From NCBI GenBank assembly GCA_017428635.1, contig JAFRQK010000075.1, positions 1 to 32,912 of the forward strand: a DNA stretch of 32,912 nucleotides, given 5' to 3'. The stretch is from Clostridia bacterium. GTDB taxonomy: Bacteria > Bacillota > Clostridia > Oscillospirales > CAG-272. This document shows positions 24,261-32,609 of this stretch, one piece after another (position 1 is the first letter of the stretch; the number at the start of each line of letters is the position of its first letter). Made by a program: the position numbers and the translations under genes. Under the pieces are notes generated by a model. It did not search any database, was not told where the DNA came from, and worked only from the letters and a program-made list of their open reading frames with translations.

Positions 24261-25457
24261 ATGAGCGACAACAGAAGAGTCGGTACCGTCTCGCGCGGTA
24301 TCCGCTGCCCGATCATCCGCGAGGGCGACGACCTCGCCGCGATCGTCGCGAACTCCGTCCTCGAAGCCGCGGGGTCTGAGGGCTTTTCCATCAACGACCG
24401 CGACGTGATCGCCGTGACCGAGTCGGTCGCGGCGCGTTCGCAGGGCAACTATGCGACGGTCGACGATATCTCTTACGACGTAAAGCGCAAACTCGGCGAC
24501 GGGACGATCGGCGTCATTTTCCCGATCCTCTCACGAAACAGATTCGCGATCTGTCTGCGCGGTATCGCCCGGGCGGTAAAGAAGATCGTCCTGATGCTCT
24601 CCTACCCTTCCGACGAGGTCGGAAACGAACTCGTTTCCCTCGACGCGGTAGACGAGGCGGGCGTCAACCCGTTCTCCGACGTTCTCTCCCTTGAAAAATA
24701 CCGCGAACTGTTCGGCGTCGTACGCCATCCGTTCACCGGAGTTGACTACGTAGAATATTACGGCGACCTCATCAGGGAATGCGGAGCGGACGTCGAGATC
24801 GTTTTCGCGAACGATCCGCGCGCGATCCTCAGATACTCCGACGTCGTGCTGAACTGCGACATACATACAAGAGCGAGGACGAAACGGATCCTTCTCGCCT
24901 CGGGCGCGAAGACCGTCGTGTCTCTTGACGGAATTCTCAACGAGTCCGTGAACGGAAGCGGTTTCAACGAAAAGTTCGGCCTGCTCGGATCGAACAAGTC
25001 GACCGAAGAGAAGATAAAGCTCTTCCCGAGAAACTGCCGCGAACTCGTCGCCGATATTCAGAAGAAGATCTTCGACGCTACGGCCAAAAAGGTCGAGGTC
25101 ATGGTCTACGGCGACGGCGCGTTCAAGGATCCGCAGGGCAAGATCTGGGAACTCGCCGATCCGGTCGTCTCGCCCGGATACACCGACGGACTTATCGGCA
25201 CGCCTAACGAACTGAAACTGAAATATCTCGCCGACAACGATTTCAAAGACCTGTCCGGCGACGAACTTAAATCTGCGATCGAGAGCAAGATCCGCGCGAA
25301 GAGCGGATCGCTCGTCGGCAACATGGCGGCGCAGGGCACGACTCCGAGGCAGTACACCGATCTGCTCGGCTCGCTGTGCGACCTGACGTCCGGTTCTGGC
25401 GACAAGGGCACGCCCGTCGTGCTCGTTCAGGGCTATTTCGACAATTATACGGATTGA
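24261..25457 (+). CDS. CofE-like protein (coenzyme F420-0:L-glutamate ligase superfamily)
   Basis: A 398-residue cytosolic protein resembling F420:gamma-glutamyl ligase in its N-terminal two thirds ([66 protein letters not shown], a conserved metal/GTP-binding region). It is longer than archaeal CofE (about 250 residues). No other F420 genes are in the window and Clostridia are not known F420 producers, so it more likely adds an amino acid to another acid. AAAGGA precedes the ATG. It sits 13 bp before a second GMP synthase subunit, which suggests linked roles. Confidence 0.82.
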   Translation: MSDNRRVGTVSRGIRCPIIREGDDLAAIVANSVLEAAGSEGFSINDRDVIAVTESVAARSQGNYATVDDISYDVKRKLGDGTIGVIFPILSRNRFAICLRGIARAVKKIVLMLSYPSDEVGNELVSLDAVDEAGVNPFSDVLSLEKYRELFGVVRHPFTGVDYVEYYGDLIRECGADVEIVFANDPRAILRYSDVVLNCDIHTRARTKRILLASGAKTVVSLDGILNESVNGSGFNEKFGLLGSNKSTEEKIKLFPRNCRELVADIQKKIFDATAKKVEVMVYGDGAFKDPQGKIWELADPVVSPGYTDGLIGTPNELKLKYLADNDFKDLSGDELKSAIESKIRAKSGSLVGNMAAQGTTPRQYTDLLGSLCDLTSGSGDKGTPVVLVQGYFDNYTD

Positions 25458-25470
25458 GAGGAAGGATAAA

Positions 25471-26448
25471 ATGAGCAACAAAAGACCCGACGATATGATA
25501 AGGATCACGACTCCCGAGCTCGCGGAGGCGTTTATCGAGGAACAGATCGCGGCGATCCGCGAGCAGGTGAAGGACGGCAAGGTGCTTCTCGCCCTCTCGG
25601 GCGGCGTCGACTCGTCCGTCGTGGCGGCGCTCCTCATCCGCGCGATCGGCGAGCGTCTCGTCTGCGTACACGTCAACCACGGTCTGCTCCGCAAGGGTGA
25701 GCCGGAACAGGTCATCGAAGTTTTCCGTAATCAACTCGGCGCGAACCTCGTTTACGTCGACGCCGTCGACAGATTCCTCGACAAACTCGCGGGCGTCGCG
25801 GAGCCGGAAAAGAAGAGAAAGATTATCGGCGCGGAGTTCATCCGCGTGTTCGAGGAAGAGGCGAGAAAGCTCGACGGGATCGGTTTCCTCGCACAGGGAA
25901 CGATCTATCCCGACATTCTCGAGAGCGGTCCGGTCAAGGCGCACCACAACGTCGGCGGTCTGCCCGACGACCTGCAATTCGAACTCGTAGAACCCGTGAA
26001 ACTCCTCTTCAAGGACGAGGTCAGAGTCGTCGGCAAGGCGCTCGGCCTGCCCGACTCGATGGTATACCGTCAGCCGTTCCCGGGCCCGGGACTCGGCGTC
26101 AGATGCACCGGCGCGATCACGTGCGACAGGCTTGAAGCGCTCCGCGAGGCGGACGCCATCCTGCGTGAGGAATTCGCCGCCGCCGGCCTCGCCGGCAAAG
26201 TCTGGCAGTATTTCACGATCATTCCCGACTTCAAGACGGTCGGCGTGAAGGAAGGACTGCGCTCCTTCGAGTGGCCCGTCGTCATCCGCGCTGTGAACAC
26301 GCGCGACGCGATGACCGCGGAGATCGAACAGATCCCCTACCCGCTTCTCGCCCGGATCACCGGCAGGATCACGAAAGAGGTCAGGGGCGTCAACCGCGTG
26401 CTTTACGACGTGACCCCGAAACCGACCGGGACGATCGAATGGGAATAA
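25471..26448 (+). CDS. GMP synthase PP-ATPase subunit without amidotransferase domain (GuaAb-like)
   Basis: A 325-residue ATP pyrophosphatase plus dimerisation domain equivalent to the C-terminal two thirds of GuaA, as in the split archaeal enzyme. The PP-loop [42 protein letters not shown] and the C-terminal KPTGTIEWE are all intact, so XMP amination looks possible. The glutaminase half is missing and no separate GuaAa is next to it; ammonia or another amidotransferase would be needed. It is redundant with the full-length GuaA at 3351 and clearly diverged from it. GGAAGGA precedes the ATG. Last gene of the ybjQ operon, ended by a hairpin. Confidence 0.93.
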   Translation: MSNKRPDDMIRITTPELAEAFIEEQIAAIREQVKDGKVLLALSGGVDSSVVAALLIRAIGERLVCVHVNHGLLRKGEPEQVIEVFRNQLGANLVYVDAVDRFLDKLAGVAEPEKKRKIIGAEFIRVFEEEARKLDGIGFLAQGTIYPDILESGPVKAHHNVGGLPDDLQFELVEPVKLLFKDEVRVVGKALGLPDSMVYRQPFPGPGLGVRCTGAITCDRLEALREADAILREEFAAAGLAGKVWQYFTIIPDFKTVGVKEGLRSFEWPVVIRAVNTRDAMTAEIEQIPYPLLARITGRITKEVRGVNRVLYDVTPKPTGTIEWE

Positions 26449-26458
26449 AGATCATCAA

Positions 26459-26494
26459 TAAAAAAACCGCTTCCGTTTTCCGGAAGCGGTTTTT
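26459..26494. terminator. Bidirectional terminator
   Basis: CCGCTTCCG (26467-26475) pairs with CGGAAGCGG (26481-26489) around a 5-nt loop, with a run of A before and five T after. It ends both the ybjQ operon and the minus-strand operon from 32391. Confidence 0.95.
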
Positions 26495-26504
26495 AATTTT
26501 GAAA

Positions 26505-27479
26505 TCAAAGCGATTCGTGCAGTTTTTTGAACTTCGGCGATTTGGAGTCGAGGAGTTTGAAGGAATCCTCGGAGGGGACCTCGTCCATACCGGATTCGAG
26601 GTAGTTGCGGAGAACTCCGGTGAGAACGAACGGCTTGATGAGCGTGGAGTGGATGATGCTCCAGACGATGATACCGCCGATCGCGGCGAACGCGATGGGG
26701 AGAGTCGCTCTGTTCTGAAGGATGGCGGTGAGCCAGTTGGGATTGGAGGAGTTCTGCATCGCCTCGGCGACTTTATCGAAGAAGACGGACAGGTTCGTGG
26801 AGAAACTCGATATAATTAGATAGAAGATACCGGTAAAGATCCCGCCTATAAGAAGAAGGGTGAGAAGACCGATACCGAAAACGCGTCCCATATTCTTGGC
26901 GAGCGTCTTACCGTGCTTGAAGAAGAGGACCGCGCCTTCGCAAGTCGCCTTGCCCGCGTTCACTTCCTTGCGGTAGAAGACCCAACCGAGGCAGCAGTCG
27001 CAGAGGTAGTTGACGAGCGTGCTGATCGCCGATCCCACGGCGTCTCCGACGGCTCCGCCGGCGTTTCCGCCGACCGCCTGACCGACTTTCGAGATGCCCT
27101 GACCTATCTGGTTGAAAATGCCCTTGATGACTTTGGTCGCGGCGAAGTAAAGAGCGACCGTCGCGAAACGCTCGCGGACGACCTTTTTGCCCTCTTTGAC
27201 GACGTTGTCGGGAAGTTCGCCCTCGGTGACTCCGCGGGTGATCATCGCGATCTGTCCGGCTTTCAGCGAGTACGACACGAATCGCAGGATTATGATCACG
27301 GGGATGAGTCCGACGATCGCGCCGATCGCAAGACCGATATAACCGTTCTGCCCCATCTTGTTAAGGATAAAGTACCCGAGCGTCGCAAATCCGAGGATCA
27401 CGGCGATGCAGATCACGTCCCAGAGAACGCGTCTCAAAGAGAATACCAGAGTCTTTTTGTAGATCGTTTTGTTATCCAT
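26505..27479 (-). CDS. Integral membrane protein, unknown function
   Basis: A 324-residue protein with four to five hydrophobic segments (about 19-39, 46-67, 206-228 and 262-285, with a weaker one near 150-168 holding LCDCC). A glycine-rich stretch at about 124-150 (GKVGQAVGGNAGGAVGDAV-like) resembles a glycine-zipper. The C-terminus is cytosolic and charged. I do not recognise the family. AAAGGAGAAGG precedes the ATG. It is the last gene of a five-gene minus-strand operon with gaps of 13-16 bp throughout. Confidence 0.82.
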   Translation of the reverse strand: MDNKTIYKKTLVFSLRRVLWDVICIAVILGFATLGYFILNKMGQNGYIGLAIGAIVGLIPVIIILRFVSYSLKAGQIAMITRGVTEGELPDNVVKEGKKVVRERFATVALYFAATKVIKGIFNQIGQGISKVGQAVGGNAGGAVGDAVGSAISTLVNYLCDCCLGWVFYRKEVNAGKATCEGAVLFFKHGKTLAKNMGRVFGIGLLTLLLIGGIFTGIFYLIISSFSTNLSVFFDKVAEAMQNSSNPNWLTAILQNRATLPIAFAAIGGIIVWSIIHSTLIKPFVLTGVLRNYLESGMDEVPSEDSFKLLDSKSPKFKKLHESL

Positions 27480-27495
27480 ATCCTTCTCCTTTATT

Positions 27496-28968
27496 TTATT
27501 GAATCGTATGTTTTATATTGACGTGCGAAAGACGCTCGTACTCGTCGAAATCGACTGCGCGGAGGATATTGTCGAGTTCGTCGTCGCCCATGACCGTCGT
27601 TCTGCCGTCGGCGTATTCGGCGTCGACCGCCTCCTTGATCTTCGCGACGAGCGGAGAACGCTTGTCGATCGCGTCGGCTCCGCTGAGAGAGAAATAGCCG
27701 TTGAGCCAGTGGGCGATACCGGCGGCGCCGCTCGAGTGTCCGACCGCGACGAGCGGCGGACGGTTGAGGATCTTGCCGGTATTGAATATGTTGTAGATCT
27801 CCTCGTCCTTGAGCATTCCGTCCGCGTGGATGCCCGCGCGGGTCATATTGAAACTTCTTCCGACGAAAGGAGTGTGAGGCGGGATCTCGTAACCGATCTC
27901 TCTCTCGAAATATTTAGCGATCTCGGTGATGACGGAGAGGTCCATTCCGTCGTCCGTGCCGCGCAGCGAGCAGTACTCGATGACCATCGCCTCGAGCGGA
28001 CAGTTGCCCGTTCTCTCGCCGATACCGAGCATCGAACAGTTGACGGACGAAGCGCCGTAAAGCCACGCGGTCGCCGCGTTGGTGACGACCTTGTAAAAGT
28101 CGTTGTGGCCGTGCCACTCGAGCAGAGCGGACGGGATGTCGGCGTAGTGCAGAAGACCGTAAACGATACCCTGCACCGAGCGCGGGAGCGCGGAGCCGGG
28201 GTAGTTGACGCCGTATCCCATCGTGTCGCACGCCCTGATCTTTATCGGGATGCCGCTCTCGAGCGAAAGTTCGCGGAGCGCGGAAGCGAACGGAACGACG
28301 AATCCGTAGAAATCGGCTCTCGTGATGTCTTCGAAGTGGCAGCGCGGGCGGATCCCGCGGTCGAGGATCGACTTGACGATGCCGAGATACTTGTCCATCG
28401 CCGACTTGCGCGTGAGCCCCATCTTCTTGTAAATGTGATAGTCGGAGCAGGAGACGAGCACGCCCGTCTCTTTTACGCCGAGTTCCTTTACGAGTTCAAA
28501 ATCCTTGTCCGACGCGCGGATCCACGTCGTGACCTCGGGAAACTCATATCCGAGTTCCATACACTTTTCAAGGGCGTCGCGGTCCTTTTTCGTGTAGACG
28601 AAAAACTCGCTTTGGCGGATCAGTCCCTTCGGCCCGCCGAGTTTGTACAGATACTTGTAGAGATCGACTATCTGCTTCGTCGTGAAGGGAGAAGTCGACT
28701 GCTGGCCGTCGCGGAACGTCGTGTCGGTGATCCAGATCTCCTTCGGCATGCTGACCGGCACGTGTCTGTGGTTGAAGACGACCTTCGGTACGCTCTCGTA
28801 GTCGAAAAGATATCTGTACAGGTTCGGGTCTTCCCTCTCCTGAAGCTGGTATCTGTAATTCGCGTGCTCGAGCAGGTTGCTCTTGTCCGAATACTCTATC
28901 TCAAACCGTCCGTTGGCGACGCCGATCTGGTTCTTACTGCCGCGCGGTTTCTTTTCATCGTTTGCCAT
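27496..28968 (-). CDS. DRE-TIM metallolyase: isopropylmalate/homocitrate/Re-citrate synthase-like
   Basis: A 490-residue enzyme of the alpha-isopropylmalate synthase family, which condenses acetyl-CoA with a 2-oxo acid. The metal- and substrate-binding motifs are intact: ITDTTFRDGQQS (82-91), the HxH pair in LEWHGHNDF (His286, His288), and GIGERTGNCPLE (315-326). It has an unusual long N-terminal extension (about 75 residues) before the barrel. The C-terminal part after 390 does not read as the LeuA regulatory domain to me. Clostridial Re-citrate synthase belongs to this family, so citrate formation is possible; the sequence alone does not decide. No leucine or TCA genes are adjacent. AAAGGAG precedes the ATG. 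Confidence 0.85.
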   Translation of the reverse strand: MANDEKKPRGSKNQIGVANGRFEIEYSDKSNLLEHANYRYQLQEREDPNLYRYLFDYESVPKVVFNHRHVPVSMPKEIWITDTTFRDGQQSTSPFTTKQIVDLYKYLYKLGGPKGLIRQSEFFVYTKKDRDALEKCMELGYEFPEVTTWIRASDKDFELVKELGVKETGVLVSCSDYHIYKKMGLTRKSAMDKYLGIVKSILDRGIRPRCHFEDITRADFYGFVVPFASALRELSLESGIPIKIRACDTMGYGVNYPGSALPRSVQGIVYGLLHYADIPSALLEWHGHNDFYKVVTNAATAWLYGASSVNCSMLGIGERTGNCPLEAMVIEYCSLRGTDDGMDLSVITEIAKYFEREIGYEIPPHTPFVGRSFNMTRAGIHADGMLKDEEIYNIFNTGKILNRPPLVAVGHSSGAAGIAHWLNGYFSLSGADAIDKRSPLVAKIKEAVDAEYADGRTTVMGDDELDNILRAVDFDEYERLSHVNIKHTIQ

Positions 28969-28981
28969 TTCCGTTCTCCTT

Positions 28982-30451
28982 TCAATCGTCCGTCGGGAGG
29001 ATAACCGTCTGCGCGAACGCCTCGACGACTCCGCTCATCTGCTCGGTCGTCTGTCTGTACGACTCCTCTGCGTGCGCGACGCCGAAATCGCTCGCGTACA
29101 GCCCGTACTCGCCCGGTGAGTTCACCGCGGCGGGAAGCGGAACGATAATGTGATAGTTCTTCCAGGTGGCCGAGTCGGTATATCTGTGCACCCAGGTGGG
29201 GACGATCTCGACGTTCGTCACCATCGTCTGTCCGTCCGAATACTTCCTTATCGTCAGGATGACGGTAAGGCCGTTTTCGGTATATTCGCTCTCCCATCCG
29301 GAATCCATCGTGAGTCTGTTCTGATTGGACACGTAATTGCCGAGCGAATAGAAGCAAAGCGTCTTCCTCTTCGGGTCGACCGTTGAGGTGAGCACCTCGG
29401 CGTCCTCGACCACGTGAGGATGACCACCGATTATGACGTCCACGCCGAGGTCGCAGAGTTTCTGCGCAATCGCCTCCTGCGCTTCGTTGTGAGTCAGGTG
29501 GTATTCCTCTCCCCAATGGATATAATAAACGATCAGGTCGGCGCCCTGCGACTTCAGGTCCGCGACGGCAGCCGAGACCCGGGCGTAAAACGCGTCGAGT
29601 TCGCCGAGATCGAAGATATCCATCAGTTCGCCGTCGCCCGCCGCTATCGTGATGCCGTTGATGGTCCCGGGGGCGGCTCCGTACGAGATATCGTCCGTCG
29701 AGTTGAGAATGCCGAGACGGACGCCTTTAACGTCGACCGTCCGGTACGTCTTACCGGTCGGGTCAAGACGCGCGCCGACGTAATCGAATCCGAAATTCCC
29801 GAAGTTCTCCTGCGTACGGATCAGACCGAGATGTCCCGTGTCGTAACAGTGATTGTTCGCGAAAAGAAGCATATCGAACCCGGTGTCCTTCAGAACGGAC
29901 ATACCGGAGTCGGGAGTATTGAAAGCGGGATAGCCGGAATACTCAAGCGCGTCTCCGGCTGTAGTGCACTCGAAATTGACGACCGCATAATCGGCGGAGC
30001 TGACGAGATTTTTGACGTATTGATACGTCGGGGAGAAATCGTACTCTCCCGTCGCGTCGTTATACGCCTCGTAAAGCTGAGGGTTGTGATACATGACGTC
30101 GCCCGCGGACAGGAGCGTGATCTCCGTGTACGTAAGAGGCAGGCCGCCCGGCGAAGCCGTCTCGGCCGGGGAGCCGGTCCCTCCGGTATCGTACGGAAGG
30201 ATCACCGGTTTGTTTCCGCCCTTTCTGCCGCTTCCCGCGACGACGGCGATAACGATTATCACAATAACGAGGACAGCGATCGCGCCGACTATCAGCCACT
30301 TGCCCGACCCGCGGCGTCCGGGCTGTCTGCCGCCTCCGCCGTTTCCGGCCGTCGGACGTCTGCCTGAGACCGACGGCGCGCTGCGTCCCGCCGCGGGTCT
30401 TACGCCGCCTGCGGGTCTGCCCTGCCCGGGTCTTTTCATATTACCGTTCAT
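28982..30451 (-). CDS. CapA-family membrane-anchored putative metallophosphatase
   Basis: A 489-residue protein. The cytosolic N-terminus (1-50) is Arg/Gly/Pro-rich and disordered. One membrane helix (about 52-72) leaves the catalytic domain outside. The CapA/PgsA fold (about 108-430) shows LLSAGDVMYHNPQ, VVNFECTT, LFANNHCYDTG, YIHWGEEY, IIGGHPHVVEDAEV and YSLGNYVSNQ, all metal-site blocks. Relatives act in poly-gamma-glutamate or capsule export, but no pgsBC genes are nearby, so that role is not implied. GGAGG precedes the ATG. Third gene of the minus-strand operon. Confidence 0.92.
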   Translation of the reverse strand: MNGNMKRPGQGRPAGGVRPAAGRSAPSVSGRRPTAGNGGGGRQPGRRGSGKWLIVGAIAVLVIVIIVIAVVAGSGRKGGNKPVILPYDTGGTGSPAETASPGGLPLTYTEITLLSAGDVMYHNPQLYEAYNDATGEYDFSPTYQYVKNLVSSADYAVVNFECTTAGDALEYSGYPAFNTPDSGMSVLKDTGFDMLLFANNHCYDTGHLGLIRTQENFGNFGFDYVGARLDPTGKTYRTVDVKGVRLGILNSTDDISYGAAPGTINGITIAAGDGELMDIFDLGELDAFYARVSAAVADLKSQGADLIVYYIHWGEEYHLTHNEAQEAIAQKLCDLGVDVIIGGHPHVVEDAEVLTSTVDPKRKTLCFYSLGNYVSNQNRLTMDSGWESEYTENGLTVILTIRKYSDGQTMVTNVEIVPTWVHRYTDSATWKNYHIIVPLPAAVNSPGEYGLYASDFGVAHAEESYRQTTEQMSGVVEAFAQTVILPTDD

Positions 30452-30467
30452 TTCATATTCCTCCGAA

Positions 30468-31262
30468 TCAGAGCGGGTCGCTGACGAATCCGTCCTTCGT
30501 CAGCCGGTCGACCGACTTGAAGCCGACGTCCTTCAAAAGCGACGCGACGAAATCAAAGCCGAATTTTATACATTCAACGTTGTGACAGTCGGAAGACGGG
30601 ATCACCGCCGCGCCGATACTTTTGAGTTTCTCGAGAACGGGACGTATCGGATACGGCCAGGGCCTCTGTCCGCGTCCCATCGCTCCGGTGTTGATCTCGA
30701 ACCGCGGACACCACTTCGCCGTCTGCTCGGCGTAATACACCGCCATCTCCACGTACTCGGGATCTTCTATATCGACGCCTCCGTGAAGCTCGATCAGGTC
30801 GAAGTGACCGATTATATCGGGGCGGGTCCGTTTCGCGTGGTCGAGGAGCGCTTTGAAGTATTCCTCGGCGAGGCGGTTCGAGCTGCCGCCGAGATAGCTG
30901 TCTTTGACCTCGTTGCAAATGAGATGTCCGCAGTCGATCTGATATCTTCTTTCGCCGAACTCTAAAATGTGGACGGACGCGATGACGTAATCGTAAAGCT
31001 CGCGGCGGCACTCCGAGAGCGCGTCGAGCTCGAGTCCGCAGAAAACTTCGATCTTACCCTTGTACTCTTCAGCCGCTTCGCGGACAGCGGAGACGTACTT
31101 CAACTCGTCCGGACCGATACAACCGTCGTCGCCCTCAAGATAACTGTGGTCGGAGATGCCGAGCGATACGAAACCGGCGCGCAGAGCCGCTTCTATATTT
31201 TCTTTTACCGTCCCCCTGCCGTCGGAGAGCGTGGTGTGCGTATGCAGGTTCGATCTTATCAT
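30468..31262 (-). CDS. PHP-domain phosphatase (histidinol-phosphatase-like)
   Basis: A 264-residue PHP phosphoesterase. Metal ligands are visible in order: NLHTHTTLSDGRG, GISDHSYLEG, VFCGLELDAL, YVIASVHILE, IIGHFDLIE, FEINTGAM and PSSDCHNVE. The layout is like HisK/YcdX types. No histidine-biosynthesis genes are adjacent, so the substrate is open. It is the second PHP protein in the window and is not closely similar to the one at 8455. It lies 13 bp after the CDF gene. Confidence 0.9.
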   Translation of the reverse strand: MIRSNLHTHTTLSDGRGTVKENIEAALRAGFVSLGISDHSYLEGDDGCIGPDELKYVSAVREAAEEYKGKIEVFCGLELDALSECRRELYDYVIASVHILEFGERRYQIDCGHLICNEVKDSYLGGSSNRLAEEYFKALLDHAKRTRPDIIGHFDLIELHGGVDIEDPEYVEMAVYYAEQTAKWCPRFEINTGAMGRGQRPWPYPIRPVLEKLKSIGAAVIPSSDCHNVECIKFGFDFVASLLKDVGFKSVDRLTKDGFVSDPL

Positions 31263-31275
31263 CCTTTTTCCCTTC

Positions 31276-32391
31276 TCAGTCCGAATAGTCGTAATCCACG
31301 TGGACCGAAACAGAATATCCCGGAGCCGCGTTCAACGCGGCGTTTTTCACTTCTTCTCTCAGTTTTTCCTCGTCTTTTACTCCGAAATCGACGACGACGT
31401 CGAAACGGACGGTCTTTTCGGATTCGTCGCAGTAAAAGCCGTGGATGCTCAAAACGTGCTCTATCCCGCGCACGGCGGTGACGATAGGTTCGCGCACGAG
31501 CGCCGTCCCGTCGTCAGAAACGTTAAGCGAATAGACGCCGATCGCCGTGAGGACGACGCCGTATTCGCGCTCTACTCTGTCCGCGATCCTTCGGCTGACG
31601 ACGTCGATCCGGTCGGCGCGCCACGAGTCGGGGACCTCGATATTGACCGAACCGATCAGAAGATCGGGCCCGTAACTGTTGAGGATCAGATCGTACGCGC
31701 CGCATACTCCCTCTTCCTCGCAGACCGTTTCCTTGATCGAGCGGGAGAGGTCGCCTGAAACGCGCTCGCCCATGATCTTGCTGATCGTTCCGACGAACAT
31801 ACCGATACCGGCCCGGATGATGACGGCTGAGATCACGACGGCGAGATACGCCTCAAGGTTGATCCCGAAAAAGCGAAAGATCACTGCTGCGACCAGAACG
31901 GACGTCGAGATCACGGCGTCGAGCAGCGCGTCTCTTCCTGAGTTAACGAGCGCCTCGGATGAGAGTTTCTTTCCCTCTCTGACGGTGACCGTCCCGAGGA
32001 CGATCTTGACGGCTACGGAGAGCGAGACCACGATGAACGTGAAAACGGTGTACTCCGGTATCTCCGGGGAGACGATCCTTTTTATCGCCTCTACGAGCGC
32101 GGTAACGCCGGCGTAAAGAATGACGGCGGCGATTATAGCGGCGCTGATATACTCCACTCTTCCGTGACCGAGCGGGTGCTTTTTGTCTGCGGGCCGTCCG
32201 GCGATCTTCGTCCCCGCCACGGTGACGGCGGACGAAAGAACGTCCCCCGCGTTGTTCACACCGTCCAGAACGATCGAGATCGAGTGAGCGAGAAGGCCGA
32301 ACGTCAGCTTCAGCGCGGATACGGCGAGATTCGCCGCGATCCCCGCGATACCGACCTTTATGATCCTTTTTTCACGGCTTCCGGAAGCCAT
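31276..32391 (-). CDS. Cation diffusion facilitator (CDF) family metal transporter
   Basis: A 371-residue membrane antiporter exporting divalent metals such as Zn, Mn or Fe. About six helices occupy residues 12-205, with the metal-site motif of helix 2 as LDGVNNAGDVLSSAV and of helix 5 as NSGRDALLDAV. The usual His of the HxxxD motif in helix 5 is Asn here, as in some Mn/Fe-type members. KKHPLGHGRVEYIS is the typical cytosolic loop. The C-terminal domain (about 210-371) is longer than usual and holds two ferredoxin-like metal-binding units by eye. GAGGTG precedes the ATG. First gene of the five-gene minus operon, behind a strong promoter. Confidence 0.92.
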   Translation of the reverse strand: MASGSREKRIIKVGIAGIAANLAVSALKLTFGLLAHSISIVLDGVNNAGDVLSSAVTVAGTKIAGRPADKKHPLGHGRVEYISAAIIAAVILYAGVTALVEAIKRIVSPEIPEYTVFTFIVVSLSVAVKIVLGTVTVREGKKLSSEALVNSGRDALLDAVISTSVLVAAVIFRFFGINLEAYLAVVISAVIIRAGIGMFVGTISKIMGERVSGDLSRSIKETVCEEEGVCGAYDLILNSYGPDLLIGSVNIEVPDSWRADRIDVVSRRIADRVEREYGVVLTAIGVYSLNVSDDGTALVREPIVTAVRGIEHVLSIHGFYCDESEKTVRFDVVVDFGVKDEEKLREEVKNAALNAAPGYSVSVHVDYDYSD

Positions 32392-32442
32392 TCAAAACAC
32401 CTCGGAACGCGTAATTTATCTTCTAAAAATATATTATCCTTT

Positions 32443-32471
32443 ATTTTAACTCATTCCCGTCTCCGTGTCAA
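32443..32471 (-). promoter_or_regulatory. Promoter of the CDF-PHP-CapA operon
   Basis: Minus strand TTGACA (32466-32471), 17-nt spacer, TAAAAT (32443-32448). It has a perfect -35 and a near-perfect -10. Confidence 0.8.
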
Positions 32472-32524
32472 TCACAAAAAAAGCGTGAAAAACCCGTGTT
32501 TTCCGCATATTTTCGCACTTTGCA

Positions 32525-32541
32525 CAACGAAAGTTTCGTTG
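32525..32541. promoter_or_regulatory. Perfect 17-bp palindrome overlapping the -35 of the last SLH gene
   Basis: CAACGAAA (32525-32532), central G, TTTCGTTG (32534-32541). Its right arm overlaps the TTGACA at 32539. A repressor bound here would block the SLH promoter. Confidence 0.6.
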
Positions 32542-32567
32542 ACACGGCCTATATTGTATGTTATTAT
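32539..32567 (+). promoter_or_regulatory. Promoter of the last SLH gene
   Basis: TTGACA (32539-32544), 17-nt spacer, TATTAT (32562-32567), in an AT-rich stretch about 42 nt before the ATG. Confidence 0.8.
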
Positions 32568-32609
32568 ATATATAATATTTCTATTTTGCGCGAGAAAGGC
32601 GACGAACGC

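Noticed and set aside
24261-25457. Coenzyme F420 biosynthesis
   Set aside because: Only a CofE-like gene is present, it is longer than CofE, and no cofC, cofD, fbiC or F420-dependent enzyme is in the window.
27469-29004. Plus-strand open frame (511 codons) over the DRE-TIM synthase
   Set aside because: Antisense shadow of a gene with intact catalytic motifs. The same reasoning removes the 1832-3121, 29414-30367 and 24531-25715 frames.
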